The notes beneath the pieces are model-generated. The model saw only the letters and a program-made list of their open reading frames with translations. It made no database searches and had not been told where the DNA came from. A program made the translations under genes and the position numbers. A DNA stretch of 64,000 bases from positions 375,731-439,730 of the forward strand of contig CAWIOM010000004.1 in assembly GCA_963837735.1 (NCBI GenBank). The letters are read 5' to 3'. Below are positions 20,226-29,158 of the stretch, in pieces (position 1 is the first letter of the stretch; each line of letters opens with the position of its first letter). This DNA is from VRUE01 sp963837735. Lineage in GTDB: Bacteria; Actinomycetota; Thermoleophilia; Solirubrobacterales; 70-9.

Positions 20226-22542
20226 CTAGACAGTCTCGCGGGCGGCGCCGCGGGGGGGCGGCTTCGCCTGCAGCCGCACCGGGCGAGGCGGAGAGCGCCT
20301 GCATCCGCAGGTCGCTCCAGGTCAGCCCCTCGCGGACCAGCGACGGCAGGCCGAGGACCACGGCGGTCGCGATCTCGATCGCCTGCAGGACGACGCCGTA
20401 GGCGAGGGCGTCGGCGTGGCTGATCCCCCAGCCCGTGCTGAGCACGCTGATCACCGCCCACTGGAAGATGCCGATGTTCGAAGGGGTTACCGGCACGACC
20501 GCCGTGACGTTGACCGCGAAGAGGACCGCGGCGGCGGCACCGATCCCGGCCTTCCCGTCCAGGCCCAGTGCGGTGAGCAGCGCCCAGCAGGAGGCGAGCT
20601 GGATCGCCCAGGCACCGAGCTGGGCCGAGGCGGCGGCCAGCCCCTGCCGGGGGTGGCGGAACACGGCCAGCCCGGCCCGGACCTGGATCAGGGCGCGGTG
20701 CAGGGCCGCCCCGATCCGCGCCAGCCGGCCGCTGCCGCTGCGTCGAGTGAGGACCGGGGCGACCAGGAGCGCGATCAGGACGACGAAGGGGACGAAGCTG
20801 AAGGCGAAGATCTTCTGCGTGCTGTCGGCGAAGAGGTCGGTGGTCGAGACGATGATCGCCCCGAGCAGGATCAGGGCGACGATGTTGAGCAGGGTCTGCG
20901 AGGCGAGCGTGCCGACGATCACGGGAAACGTTTCCCGCATCCGACCTGTCCTGCGCGAGAGCGAGAGCGCCCTCGCGGGCTCGCCGAGGCGAGCCGGGAG
21001 GGTCGCCGACATCAGCACCCCGATCATCGTCGCCGAGGTGACGTCACGGCGGCGCACAGGACGGTTGGGGAGCGCCGCCCTGACGATCCAGTACCAGGAC
21101 GCGGCCCGGAAGAAGAGCGAGAGGACCATCAGGCCGAACGCGATCAGCACCCAGGTCGCGTCCGAGTGGACGATGCTCTCGACGACGTTGTCGACGCCGA
21201 TCCTGCGGGCGGCGAGCAGGGTGAGGCCGACCCCGAGGAGGGCGGCAACCCCGAGGCCTGCGCGGCGGGCGATCTGGCGCCGGCGGCTGCCGCCTCGAGC
21301 GAGCGGCGGGTCGAGGGAGGGCAGGCGCTCCGGCGGGGCCGGCGGGTCGCCGTCGGCCGGGCGGTAGCCGGCCCAGGCCGCGAACCTTTCGCCGGCGGTG
21401 ACCGGCGCGGGCGCCTCGATCGCCTGCTCGTAGACCTCGGTGACCCGGTCGGCAACATGCGGCCAGGCGTAGCGTTCGGCGCTGCGCCTGGCCGCCTCGC
21501 CCATCTCCGCGAGGCGCTCCGGTTCGTGATGTGCGCGCTGCAGCTCCTCCGCCAGGCGCTGCGGGTCGGCGGGCGGAACGAGGACGCCGTCGACGCCGTC
21601 GGTGACGACGTCGCTGTAGCCGGCGATCGCCGAGGCGATCACCGGGGTGCCGGCGGCGAAGGCCTCGGTGAGGACCATCCCGAAGCTCTCCCCCGAGAGC
21701 GACGGCGCGCAGAGCAGGTCGGCGTCGTGGAGATGGCCCCAGAGCTCAGGCCCCGAGACCCGACCGGGAAGGTCGATGAAGCGCATCGTTTCCGGGTCGG
21801 CGAGGAAGCGCAGGACATCGCCCTTCTCAGCGCCGATCACGGTCAGCCGGCAGGGCACGTGCTCGGCCAGGGCGCCGAAGGCGCTGAGCAGGACCGGCAG
21901 CCCCTTGCGCTCCTCGGCCCGGCCGACGAAGACGACACGCAGCTCCTCGGAGGGAGGCTTCGGACCGCTCGGCGCGGCGGCCAGGTCGACGCCGTTGGGG
22001 ATGATCTCGTAGCGGCCGCCGAACCAGCGCCGCCCGGTCCAGGCAGCCGCCTCGGAGACGGCGATGCGGGCGGCGAGCCGATTGAAGACGCGCCGGGCGC
22101 CGAAAGCCGTGCCGATGTAGTTGGGGATCGCCGTCGTCGAGTAGGTGTGGAAGGTGCCGACCGCCGGAGCGGGCGCGCCGAGGGCCGCGAACCAGCTGAC
22201 GAGGGGCACGATCGGCTCGTGGATGTGGATGACGTCGAAATCGCCCTCGCGCAGCTCACGGCGCGGGTCGCGGATGCCCCTCGGCGTGGCCGAGATGTTC
22301 GAGATCGCGCCGTTGGCGCCGACTCCGATCGAGCGCCCGACCGGGACCAGATAGTCGGGGAGATCGCGCGTTTCGGGCGCAGCACGGTGCGCCAGCCGGC
22401 TGAGCCGGCCCGGGGGGTCGTAGGGGGCGAGCACGCGCACGTGGTGGCCGCGGCCGAGGAACTCCTCGGCCAGCGCCTCGACGTGCCGGTTCACGCCGCC
22501 CTGGTAGGACCAGGAATATGGCGAGACGACGGCAATCCGCAC
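20226..22542 (-). CDS. Glycosyltransferase family 4 fused to LPG-synthase-like membrane domain
   Basis: About 770 residues. Residues 1-380 are a PimA-like GT4 enzyme: MRIAVVSPYSWSYQGGVNRHVEALA, GTFHTYSTTAIPNY, IIPNGVDLA, VVFVGRAEERKGL and the nucleotide-sugar motif ESFGMVLTE (E-x7-E). From about 430 follows a polytopic region of the lysylphosphatidylglycerol-synthase TM type (SATMIGVLMSATLPARLGEPARALSLSRRTG, VPVTPSNIGIFQWAVI). As read, the ORF runs on to 20071 into the convergent HD-GYP gene. A run of seven C near 20258 suggests an indel, and the neighbouring frame stops at 20226, 3 bp from the HD-GYP stop; that end is used here. Probable role: glycolipid synthesis or export. Confidence 0.85.
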
Positions 22543-22548
22543 GAAGGG

Positions 22549-24529
22549 CTAAGGGTAACGGCGGCGTGCGTCGTCCGCCTCGGCCCAGGCGAAACCGGCG
22601 AAGACGAGCAGGTACGCGGTCCCGATCTCCAGCAGAAGGGCGCCGGAGTCGTTCGCCAGCGTCCCGGCCAGGGTCGCCGCCAGTGCCCCGGCGAGGCCCG
22701 CTCGGAAGGCGCGGCGGCCGTTGAGCCAGGCCGCGATCCGGTCACGCTGGACGATCGCCAGCACGGCGACCGCGGCCAGGAGGGGCAGGAAGACGAAGAC
22801 GATCGGCCGGGCGAAGCTGTGCGCGGAGAGCTGCAGCCGGCGTTGGGCGACCTCGGCAAGCTGATCGAGCCCGCCGGCGTCGAGAACCGACCGGGTCAGG
22901 TGAGCGTCGCCGCCGGACAGGAGATCGACCAGGGCCAGCAATGCCGACGGCCGCGAAGGGGGCGGCGGTCGCGAGGAGCAGCGCCCGGCGCCGGCCTCCG
23001 CCGACGATCGCCGCCGCGACCGCGGCGCCCAGCGGAAGCACGATCGCGGCGCCGACGTCGGCGCCGAACCGCCCCGCGGCGAAGACGAAGGCTGCGACAA
23101 GACCGGCGAGGAGGAACGCCGCCGCCGAGCCTCGCCGCGAGGCGTCGGGGGCGAAGCCGGTCAGCGCCGCGCCGGTGCCGGCGACGACCAGCACGGCGAG
23201 CAACGCCTCGAGCTCGTTGCCGATCCCGTAGAAGCGGACGCCGAGGCCCGGGTTCGGGCCGAGGAGCGAGAGCGACGTGAGCGGCGATCCGGCGATGACG
23301 TCGACCGCGTAGGCGAGCGCGGTCAGGCCGCTGGCAGCCGCCGAGCGCCCTGTAGCCGCCCAGTGCCGCCAGCGTCGCCGCGGCAAGCAGCGGCGCACCG
23401 AAGATCGTCACCAGCTGTTCGACCCCCTGGCCCGGATCGAGCGCAGCGCCGAGCAGGAGGACGAGCGGCAGGTAGACCACCGACAGGCCCGCGACCCTGA
23501 CGCCCGCCGGGGCCAGCCGGCCGCGGGTCAGGGCGGCGAAGAGGGAGAGCAGGACGAGCCAGACGAGCAGGGCGAAGCCGATCACCGGCCCGCGCCGCTC
23601 GGGGATCGCCGTCATCCGCCGAGCCGAGCGATTCGACGGCGGCCGGGTCGACGTCGCCCTCGCTGCGGATCGGCTGCCCGTTCATCTCCGTTGGAACCTC
23701 GGCGCCGAGGAATTCGAGGATCGTCGGCGCGAGGTCGGTGGAGAGGACGTAGCCGTCGAGTGCGGGTGCTGTCCGAGGTCAGGTTGCCGTCGAAACCCTC
23801 GCCGGCGATCCCGATCGCAAGCTGCTCGTCCTTCGCCGGGGGCGGCTTCTCCAGGGCAATCAGGAGGTCGTTGCCGCCGAGCTCGCGCGCCAAGGACGGC
23901 AGCGCCCTCAGGGTCGAGCTTCGAACTTCGAAGGTTGGGGCAGCGTCAGGGTGGGGGGTTTCGCTTAACTTTTTCCGACCCTCCGGCTTGGCTGACGCCT
24001 CGGGCCGGGGCGCGGAAAAAGTACAAGACGCTCCACCCCCCACCCTGACCCCGATGCCGGAGCTTCGAAGCGTCGACTGCAGGAGCCCCGGAACGATGTC
24101 GGCGGGAGCGGAATCGGCGCGGGAGAGCACAGCTGCCCAGGCGGAGCAGTCCCGGCCGAGAGCGGGTAGCTGAGAGTCGTACAACGAGTCGAAGACCCGA
24201 TTCCCCTGCCCGATATCGAGGTAGGTCTGCTCCGCCGGCACAGACCCCAAGCCCGCGGAGAGCAGCCCCGGAGACAACCCCGCCCCCGCAAGCTGATCGA
24301 CGCTCGTGCCCGTCGGCAAAAGCACCATCGTCACCTGGGTGGATTTGGCTTGGAGCTTAGGTTCCGGAGCTTGTGCCGGGGCTCGGGTAGGGGGTGGAGC
24401 GTCTTGTACTTTTTCGTCGTGAGAACCTCGGACAGCCGCCTCCGCCCGATCGAAAAAGTTAAGCGGAACCCCCTGCCCGAGCCCCACCCAAACCCCAAGA
24501 GCAAAGCCGCATACCGCTATCTTCACCAA
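22549..24529 (-). CDS. Phosphatase-like domain plus polytopic membrane protein, multiple frameshifts
   Basis: Joined across frames, about 660 residues. N-terminal anchor (VKIAVCGFALGVWVG), an extracytoplasmic domain (VTMVLLPTGTSVDQL, AEQTYLDIGQGNRVFDSLYDSQLP, LSTDLAPTILEFLG, MNGQPIRSEGD) reminiscent of the alkaline-phosphatase superfamily, then about ten membrane helices (VIGFALLVWLVLLSLFAAL, GPNPGLGVRFYGIGNELEALLAVL, TLANDSGALLLEIGTAYLLVFAGFAWA). Breaks lie near 23765, 23620, 23345 and 22935. It precedes the glycosyltransferase gene by 6 bp, suggesting an envelope operon. Two palindromic elements lie inside it. TTG 24529 nearly abuts the divergent hemQ start, so the true start may be downstream. 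Confidence 0.6.
23945..24049 (+). repeat. Palindromic element copy A inside a coding region
   Basis: A 105-bp element closed by a perfect 14-bp stem (GTCAGGGTGGGGGG / CCCCCCACCCTGAC). Its core blocks CGCTTAACTTTTTC and AAAAAGTACAAGACGCTCCA recur in copy B at 24378-24484 in the opposite orientation, while the outer arms and centre differ. It stays open in the minus-strand reading frame and adds about 35 residues rich in Ala, Pro, Lys and Glu. Confidence 0.7.
24378..24484 (-). repeat. Palindromic element copy B inside a coding region
   Basis: A 107-bp element, inverted relative to copy A. The outer stem is GGGCTCGGGTAGGGGG with CCCCCTGCCCGAGCCC (one G-T pair). On the minus strand it carries CGCTTAACTTTTTC and AAAAAGTACAAGACGCTCCA, identical to copy A; the flanking arms differ in sequence but still pair. 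It is read through in frame as VPLNFFDRAEAAVRG then EKVQDAPPPTRAP. Confidence 0.7.
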
Positions 24530-24530
24530 G

Positions 24531-25226
24531 ATGGCCGACCGGACTTTTGCCAAGTTCACGTTCTTCAAGATCGACCCTGCCTGGCGTCGTCGAGACGACG
24601 ATCTCCGGGCTGCGGACAAGCGCGAATTCCTGGCCGCCTGCGACGACTTCGACACCGACCGCTCGCTGCGTGCCTACTCAACCATAGGCACGCGCGGCGA
24701 CGTCGACATCGTCCTCCTCAGCCAGAGCCCGAACCTCGAGGATCTGCACACGTTTCACGTCGTCCTCGGGCAGAGCGGCCTGGCGAAGTGGGCGGAGACG
24801 CCCTACTCGTTCCTCTCGATGACGAAGAAGTCGCCCTACTCCGAGGAGGGAACGCGACCCGAGATCTGCGTCTCGGAGCGGCGGTACCTGTTCCTCTACC
24901 CGATGGTCAAGCAGCGGCGCTGGTACGGGCTCCCGGAGGAGGAGCGGATGCGGATCATGAAGAGCCACATCGAGGTCGGCCGCCGCTATCCCGATATCTC
25001 GATCAACACCTCCTACTCGTTCGGGCTCGACGACCAGGAGTTCGTCGTCGCCTTCGAGGGCGACGACCCGGGCGAATTCCTCGATCTCGTGCAGGAGCTG
25101 CGCCCGACCGAGTCGAGCGCCTACACCGAGCGAGAGACCCCGATCTTCACCTGCGTGGCGATGTCGACACGGAGGGCGCTCGACGCGCTCGACGGCACGG
25201 CGGCCGTTGCCGCCACGCCGGCATGA
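24531..25226 (+). CDS. hemQ: Coproheme decarboxylase (HemQ/ChdC, chlorite dismutase family)
   Basis: Intact, 231 residues. In actinobacteria this enzyme converts coproheme to heme b using peroxide. Family blocks are TFAKFTFFKIDPAWRR, GTRGDVDIVLLSQSPN, YSFLSMTKKSPY, RRYLFLYPMVKQRRWYGLPEEERMRIMKSHIEVGRRYP, NTSYSFGLDDQEFVVAFE and RPTESSAYTERETPIFTC. It is the actinobacterial type of HemQ rather than a true chlorite dismutase. Its ATG nearly abuts the start of the divergent gene, so its promoter must lie within that gene. Confidence 0.9.
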   Translation: MADRTFAKFTFFKIDPAWRRRDDDLRAADKREFLAACDDFDTDRSLRAYSTIGTRGDVDIVLLSQSPNLEDLHTFHVVLGQSGLAKWAETPYSFLSMTKKSPYSEEGTRPEICVSERRYLFLYPMVKQRRWYGLPEEERMRIMKSHIEVGRRYPDISINTSYSFGLDDQEFVVAFEGDDPGEFLDLVQELRPTESSAYTERETPIFTCVAMSTRRALDALDGTAAVAATPA

Positions 25227-25335
25227 TCCTCTGCCCGACTGCGCCAGGATGCTCACCTCCGCATAGACCCGGCGCCGCATATTCCCTATTCTTCCGCGCT
25301 CGCTTCATCCCGACCCAGGCACACGGAAAAGGCAT

Positions 25336-26742
25336 ATGACCCAGATCGGAACCACTGAGAACCCACTGCGCGTGGCGATCGTCGGCGCCGGCCCATCGGG
25401 CTTCTACGCCGCCGAGCACATCCTCAAGGACGCGGAGACCCACGCCCAGGTCGATCTCTTCGACCGCCTCCCCACCCCGTTCGGCCTGGTCCGCGGCGGC
25501 GTCGCCCCCGACCACCCGAAGATCAAGTCGGTCATCCGCGTCTACGAGAAGACCGCGGCGCGCGAGGGCTTCCGCTTCTTCGGCAACGTCAAGGTCGGGC
25601 ACGACATCGAGGTCGAGGACCTCGAGCGGCTCTACCACGCGATCGTCTTCACGGTCGGCTGCGAGACCGACCGCCAGCTCGGCATTCCCGGCGAAGAGCT
25701 GCCCGGCAGCCACGCCGCGACCGCCTTCGTCGGCTGGTACAACGCGCACCCCGACTACGCCGACAACGAGTTCGACCTCTCCTGCGAGCGCGCCGTCGTG
25801 ATCGGCAATGGCAACGTGGCGATGGACGTCGCCCGGATGCTGGCGCTCACCGACCACGAGCTGCGCCAGACCGACACCGCCGACCACGCGATCGAGGAAC
25901 TCGACCGCAAGCGGATCCGCGAGATCGTCGTCCTCGGCCGCCGCGGGCCCGCCCAGGCCGCCTTCACCAACCCGGAGATCAAGGAGCTCGGCGAGCTCGA
26001 GGACGCCGACGTGGTGGTCGACCCCGCCGAGGTCGAGCTCGACCCGGCGAGCGAGGCCTACCTCGCCTCCGAGGACGCCGACAAGACGACGAAGGTGAAC
26101 GTCGAGACGCTGCGCGAGTTCGCCCAGCGCACTCCGGAGGGCAACAAGCAGCGTGTCGTCCTCCGCTTCCTCGCTTCGCCGGTCGAGATCAGAGGCGACG
26201 GCAGGGTCGAGAAGATCGTGATCGGCCGCAACGAGCTGGTCGAAGAAGGCGGGACGCTGCGCGCAAGGGACAGCGGTGAGCGCGAAGAGCTCGAGTGCGG
26301 CCTCGTCCTGCGCTCGGTCGGTTACACGGGAGTCCCGATCGAGGGAGTCCCCTTCGACGAGAAGCGGGGGTTGATCCTCAACGAGGGCGGCCGCGTGCTC
26401 GACTCCCACGACGCCGGCCACAGGGTCGGCCACTACACCGCCGGCTGGATCAAGCGCGGCCCCTCGGGCGTGATCGGCACCAACAAGAAAGACGCGCTCG
26501 AGACCGTCAGGCACCTGCTCGCCGACGTCGGCACACAGACGCTGCTCGACCCCGAGCGGCCCGAGCCCGAGGCGGTCGAGGAGCTGCTCGCCGAGCGCGG
26601 CGTCCGCTTCGTCAGCTTCGAGGACTGGCAGGCGATCGACCAGGCCGAGGTCGGCCGCGGCGAGCCCCACGGCCGCCCTCGCGTCAAGTTCGTCCGGGTC
26701 GAGGAGATGCTCAGCGCCCTGGGCGAGAAGGTCACCGGCTAG
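25336..26742 (+). CDS. fprA: Ferredoxin/adrenodoxin-type NADP reductase
   Basis: Intact, 468 residues. The FAD motif VAIVGAGPSGFYAAEHIL is near residue 15, LPTPFGLVRGGVAPDHPKIK is typical of adrenodoxin reductase/FprA, the NADP motif is VIGNGNVAMDVARML, and YTAGWIKRGPSGVIGTNKKDA closes the FAD site. It passes electrons between NADPH and ferredoxins for heme, sterol or P450 pathways. The first in-frame ATG follows GGAAAAGGC. Confidence 0.93.
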   Translation: MTQIGTTENPLRVAIVGAGPSGFYAAEHILKDAETHAQVDLFDRLPTPFGLVRGGVAPDHPKIKSVIRVYEKTAAREGFRFFGNVKVGHDIEVEDLERLYHAIVFTVGCETDRQLGIPGEELPGSHAATAFVGWYNAHPDYADNEFDLSCERAVVIGNGNVAMDVARMLALTDHELRQTDTADHAIEELDRKRIREIVVLGRRGPAQAAFTNPEIKELGELEDADVVVDPAEVELDPASEAYLASEDADKTTKVNVETLREFAQRTPEGNKQRVVLRFLASPVEIRGDGRVEKIVIGRNELVEEGGTLRARDSGEREELECGLVLRSVGYTGVPIEGVPFDEKRGLILNEGGRVLDSHDAGHRVGHYTAGWIKRGPSGVIGTNKKDALETVRHLLADVGTQTLLDPERPEPEAVEELLAERGVRFVSFEDWQAIDQAEVGRGEPHGRPRVKFVRVEEMLSALGEKVTG

Positions 26743-26766
26743 CGGACGGGCGCCTGCCCGGCGTCG

Positions 26767-26792
26767 CAGACAAAAAGTTACACTTTCGTCTG
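26767..26792. terminator. Imperfect inverted repeat after fprA
   Basis: CAGACAAAAAGT pairs with ACTTTCGTCTG around TAC, with a one-base bulge. It lies 25 bp after the fprA stop and 35 bp before the next ATG, so it may end fprA transcription or act as an operator. Confidence 0.4.
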
Positions 26793-26826
26793 TCCCACGC
26801 GCGCCCCGACCCTCTAACCTCGGGGC

Positions 26827-27137
26827 ATGGAGTCCATGAGAGCCACCTGGACCGACACCCGCCTCGACGAGTTCGCCGCCTCGGTCGATCACCGCTTCGA
26901 CGGGGTCGATCCCGCTTCGACGGGATCGACAAGCGCCTCGATGCAATCGATTCCGCCCTCGGCCTTGTCGACCACAGGTTCGGCGAGGTCCAGCGGCGCC
27001 TCGACAAGATCGACGTCGACCTTCGCGATGTGAAGTCGGAGCTATCGGCTAACAGCCGCTCGATGCTTCAGTTCTGCGGCGTCATCGTCGCTGCCCAGAT
27101 CGGGACCGTGGCGACGCTGATCGCGCTCTTCGGCTGA
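26827..27137 (+). CDS. Small membrane-anchored coiled-coil protein, one frameshift
   Basis: About 103 residues. After MESMRATWTDTRLDEFAA come tandem heptad-like units (VDHRFDGV, FDGIDKRLDAID, VDHRFGEVQRRLDKIDVDLRDVKSEL) and a single C-terminal membrane helix (LQFCGVIVAAQIGTVATLIALFG). The frame breaks near 26912, within the repeat. The architecture suits a trimeric or dimeric coiled coil tethered by its C terminus, a layout common near small stress loci; function unknown. Confidence 0.65.
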
Positions 27138-27143
27138 GACGGA

Positions 27144-28044
27144 CTAGGGCCGGCCGCGATCATCGAGATGGCGCGACAGAAACCCGACCTGGTCGGCGAC
27201 CATGCGCTCGAAGGTCTCGCCGATGAAGGGGTCGAAGTGGCCGCCGGGATAGGTGCGCAGCTCCCCCTCAGGCGCCTGCTCGGCGGCGAGCATGCCGAGC
27301 CGCGGCGGGTTTATGTCGTCGTCCTCGGTGATGCAGTAGAGGATCGGACATCGGATGTGGCGCGCCTTGCGGGCGAGGTTGTAGGGAGGGGCCAGGGCGA
27401 CCCGCGCGCAGAGGGCGTTGCTCCACCGCGAGCCGGGCGGGGTGATCGCGGCGAAACCGGGAGCGGAGTCTGGGCTGTTGAGGGCCGCGAGGGTGCCGGG
27501 CGGTCCCGCAGCCGGGACCCGGTAGGGCTCGGCGCGGCGCAGCGCCCGCTGGCCGTCGCGCAGGCCGGCCGCCATCAGCCTGGCGACGTGGCGAGGTCCG
27601 CCGACGCGCAGGAGGCTGCGCATGCCGCTGACAACGGGGGCGACGCAGATCGCGGCGGCCAGCTCGGGCTCGTCGATCGCGACCGCCTGGACGTTGCCGC
27701 CGCCCAGCGAGTAACCCCAGAGAGCGGCCCGGGAGCGGTCGAGACCGGGGTGGGAGCGGACGTAGCGGAGCGCGGCACGCAGGTCCTGGCGCTGGCCGGC
27801 GCCACTGACCAATCCTCGCGGCTCGCCATCGGAGTCGCCGAAGTGCCGGTAGTCGATCGCGAGCGCCGCGAAGCCTCCGGCGGCGAGGCGCTCGGCGACG
27901 GCGCCCATCCCCTGGTCGCGCACGCAGGAGAGGCCCGAGCCCATCACGACGATGGGCGCTGGGCCGGCTCGCGGCCGGCGGCATGTGGAGCGTCGCAGAG
28001 CAGCTCTCGCCGCCCGACTCGAACCGGACCTCCTCGCCGTTCAT
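27144..28044 (-). CDS. Alpha/beta hydrolase, one frameshift
   Basis: About 300 residues. The N-terminal strand (MNGEEVRFESGGESCSATLHMP) is followed by a frame break near 27965 and then APIVVMGSGLSCVRDQGM, DYRHFGDSDGEPRG and the nucleophile elbow GYSLGGGN. The catalytic acid is probably in YCITEDDDINPP and the histidine in YPGGHFDPF. The form with RDQGM is typical of dienelactone-hydrolase/Xaa-Pro-peptidase-like alpha/beta hydrolases. Substrate unknown. Confidence 0.8.
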
Positions 28045-28090
28045 GAGCCGATCCTAGACCCGGCGCCCTGGCCCTCGTAGAATCGCGCTC

Positions 28091-28318
28091 GTGGCCGACC
28101 TGACCGAGCTCAAGGAGATGATCGAGGCGGCGCTCCCGGGCGCCGAAGTGGACGTGTCCGACGAAGACGGCGGCGGCCAGCACCTGCTGGCGGTCGTCGC
28201 AGCGCCCCAGTTCGAGGGCCTCTCCCGGATCGACCAGCACCGCCTGGTCAAGGCAGCCGTCAGGAAGCGCTTCGACGACGGCACCATCCACGCCCTCTCG
28301 GTCAGGACGAGCGTCTGA
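28091..28318 (+). CDS. bolA: BolA family protein
   Basis: 75 residues matching BolA/IbaG: LKEMIEAALPGAEVDVSDEDGGGQHLLAVVAAPQFEGLSRIDQHRLV. BolA proteins pair with CGFS glutaredoxins to hold or transfer a [2Fe-2S] cluster; exactly such a glutaredoxin is encoded 19 bp downstream. The candidate ligand His is in GGGQHLLAVV. GTG start at 28091. Confidence 0.88.
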   Translation: MADLTELKEMIEAALPGAEVDVSDEDGGGQHLLAVVAAPQFEGLSRIDQHRLVKAAVRKRFDDGTIHALSVRTSV

Positions 28319-28337
28319 CTCCCTACAATGCTTCGCG

Positions 28338-28727
28338 ATGGCTGCCGACCCCGCCCTGAAGGAGAAGGTCGAAGAGCTGATCGGCGCAAATCCGGTCCTG
28401 CTCTTCATGAAAGGCACGCCCGAGATGCCCCGTTGCGGGTTCTCGATGCGCGTCGTGCAGGTCCTCGACGCGATCGACGTCGAGTACGGCGCGATCGACG
28501 TGCTGCCCGCTCTGCAGCCCCTTCGCGAGGTAACCGCCGAGCTCTCGGACTGGCAGACCTTTCCGCAGCTCTACGTCAAGGGTCAGCTGATCGGGGGGGC
28601 GGACATCGTCGAGGAGATGTTCGACTCCGGCGAGCTCGCCGAAGCGCTCGGCGTCGAGCAGCCCGAGGCTCCCGCGGTCGCGTCGTCCGCGCCCCCGGCG
28701 CAGTCCCCCCCGCTTCAGATCGAATAG
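28338..28727 (+). CDS. grxD: Monothiol CGFS glutaredoxin
   Basis: 129 residues: NPVLLFMKGTPEMPRCGFSMRVVQVLD, with the active CGFS at residues 33-36, then the glutathione-binding TFPQLYVKGQLIGGADIVEEMF. It carries [2Fe-2S] clusters with glutathione and works with BolA, encoded immediately upstream. A Pro/Ala-rich tail of about 25 residues follows the domain and is unusual. Confidence 0.9.
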   Translation: MAADPALKEKVEELIGANPVLLFMKGTPEMPRCGFSMRVVQVLDAIDVEYGAIDVLPALQPLREVTAELSDWQTFPQLYVKGQLIGGADIVEEMFDSGELAEALGVEQPEAPAVASSAPPAQSPPLQIE

Positions 28728-28743
28728 CCCGCCGACGCCGGAA

Positions 28744-29118
28744 TTAGACGGACGCGGCCTCGGCCGCGTCCTCCTTCACCTGGAAGGACGACCCACACCC
28801 ACAGGCGGCGACGACGTTCGGGTTGTTGACCTGAAAGCCGGCGCCCTGCAGGCCTTCGATGTAGTCGACCTCGGAGCCGAAGACGAACTGCATGCTGACC
28901 TTGTCGACGATCACGGCAACCCCGTCGACCTCGAAGACATGGTCGTCGTCCTTCGTCTTGTCGAAGGCCAGCGCGTACTGGAAGCCCGAGCAACCGCCGC
29001 CGCGGACCGCCACCCGCAGGGCCTGGCCCTCGCCATCGGCCTGACCCCCGAGCAGCTCGCCGATCTTCTCGACGGCCTTCGGGCTGAGGGTTATCGCGTC
29101 TGTCTGGGGCTCCGACAC
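28744..29118 (-). CDS. erpA: A-type Fe-S carrier (ErpA/IscA family)
   Basis: 124 residues from GTG 29118. The three cluster-ligand cysteines are present: C43 in RGGGCSGFQY and C106/C108 in ACGCGSSF. Such proteins deliver [4Fe-4S] clusters to apo-enzymes. It is convergent with the BolA-Grx pair (17 bp apart), making a compact Fe-S trafficking locus. An upstream in-frame start would add 26 non-conserved residues. Confidence 0.9.
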   Translation of the reverse strand: MSEPQTDAITLSPKAVEKIGELLGGQADGEGQALRVAVRGGGCSGFQYALAFDKTKDDDHVFEVDGVAVIVDKVSMQFVFGSEVDYIEGLQGAGFQVNNPNVVAACGCGSSFQVKEDAAEAASV

Positions 29119-29158
29119 TTCATAAAGTGTAGCGGCCGGTCTGAGAGAATTCTGCGCC

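Noticed and set aside
20416..23280. A 954-codon open frame on the plus strand opposite the glycosyltransferase and membrane genes
   Set aside because: Its sequence is charged low-complexity shadow of the minus-strand genes, which carry recognised domains; long antisense frames are expected at this GC content.
26767..26792. The AAAAAGTTAC stretch after fprA as a third copy of the palindromic element
   Set aside because: Only about nine bases match the core; the CTCCA-CCCC block and G/C-rich arms are missing.
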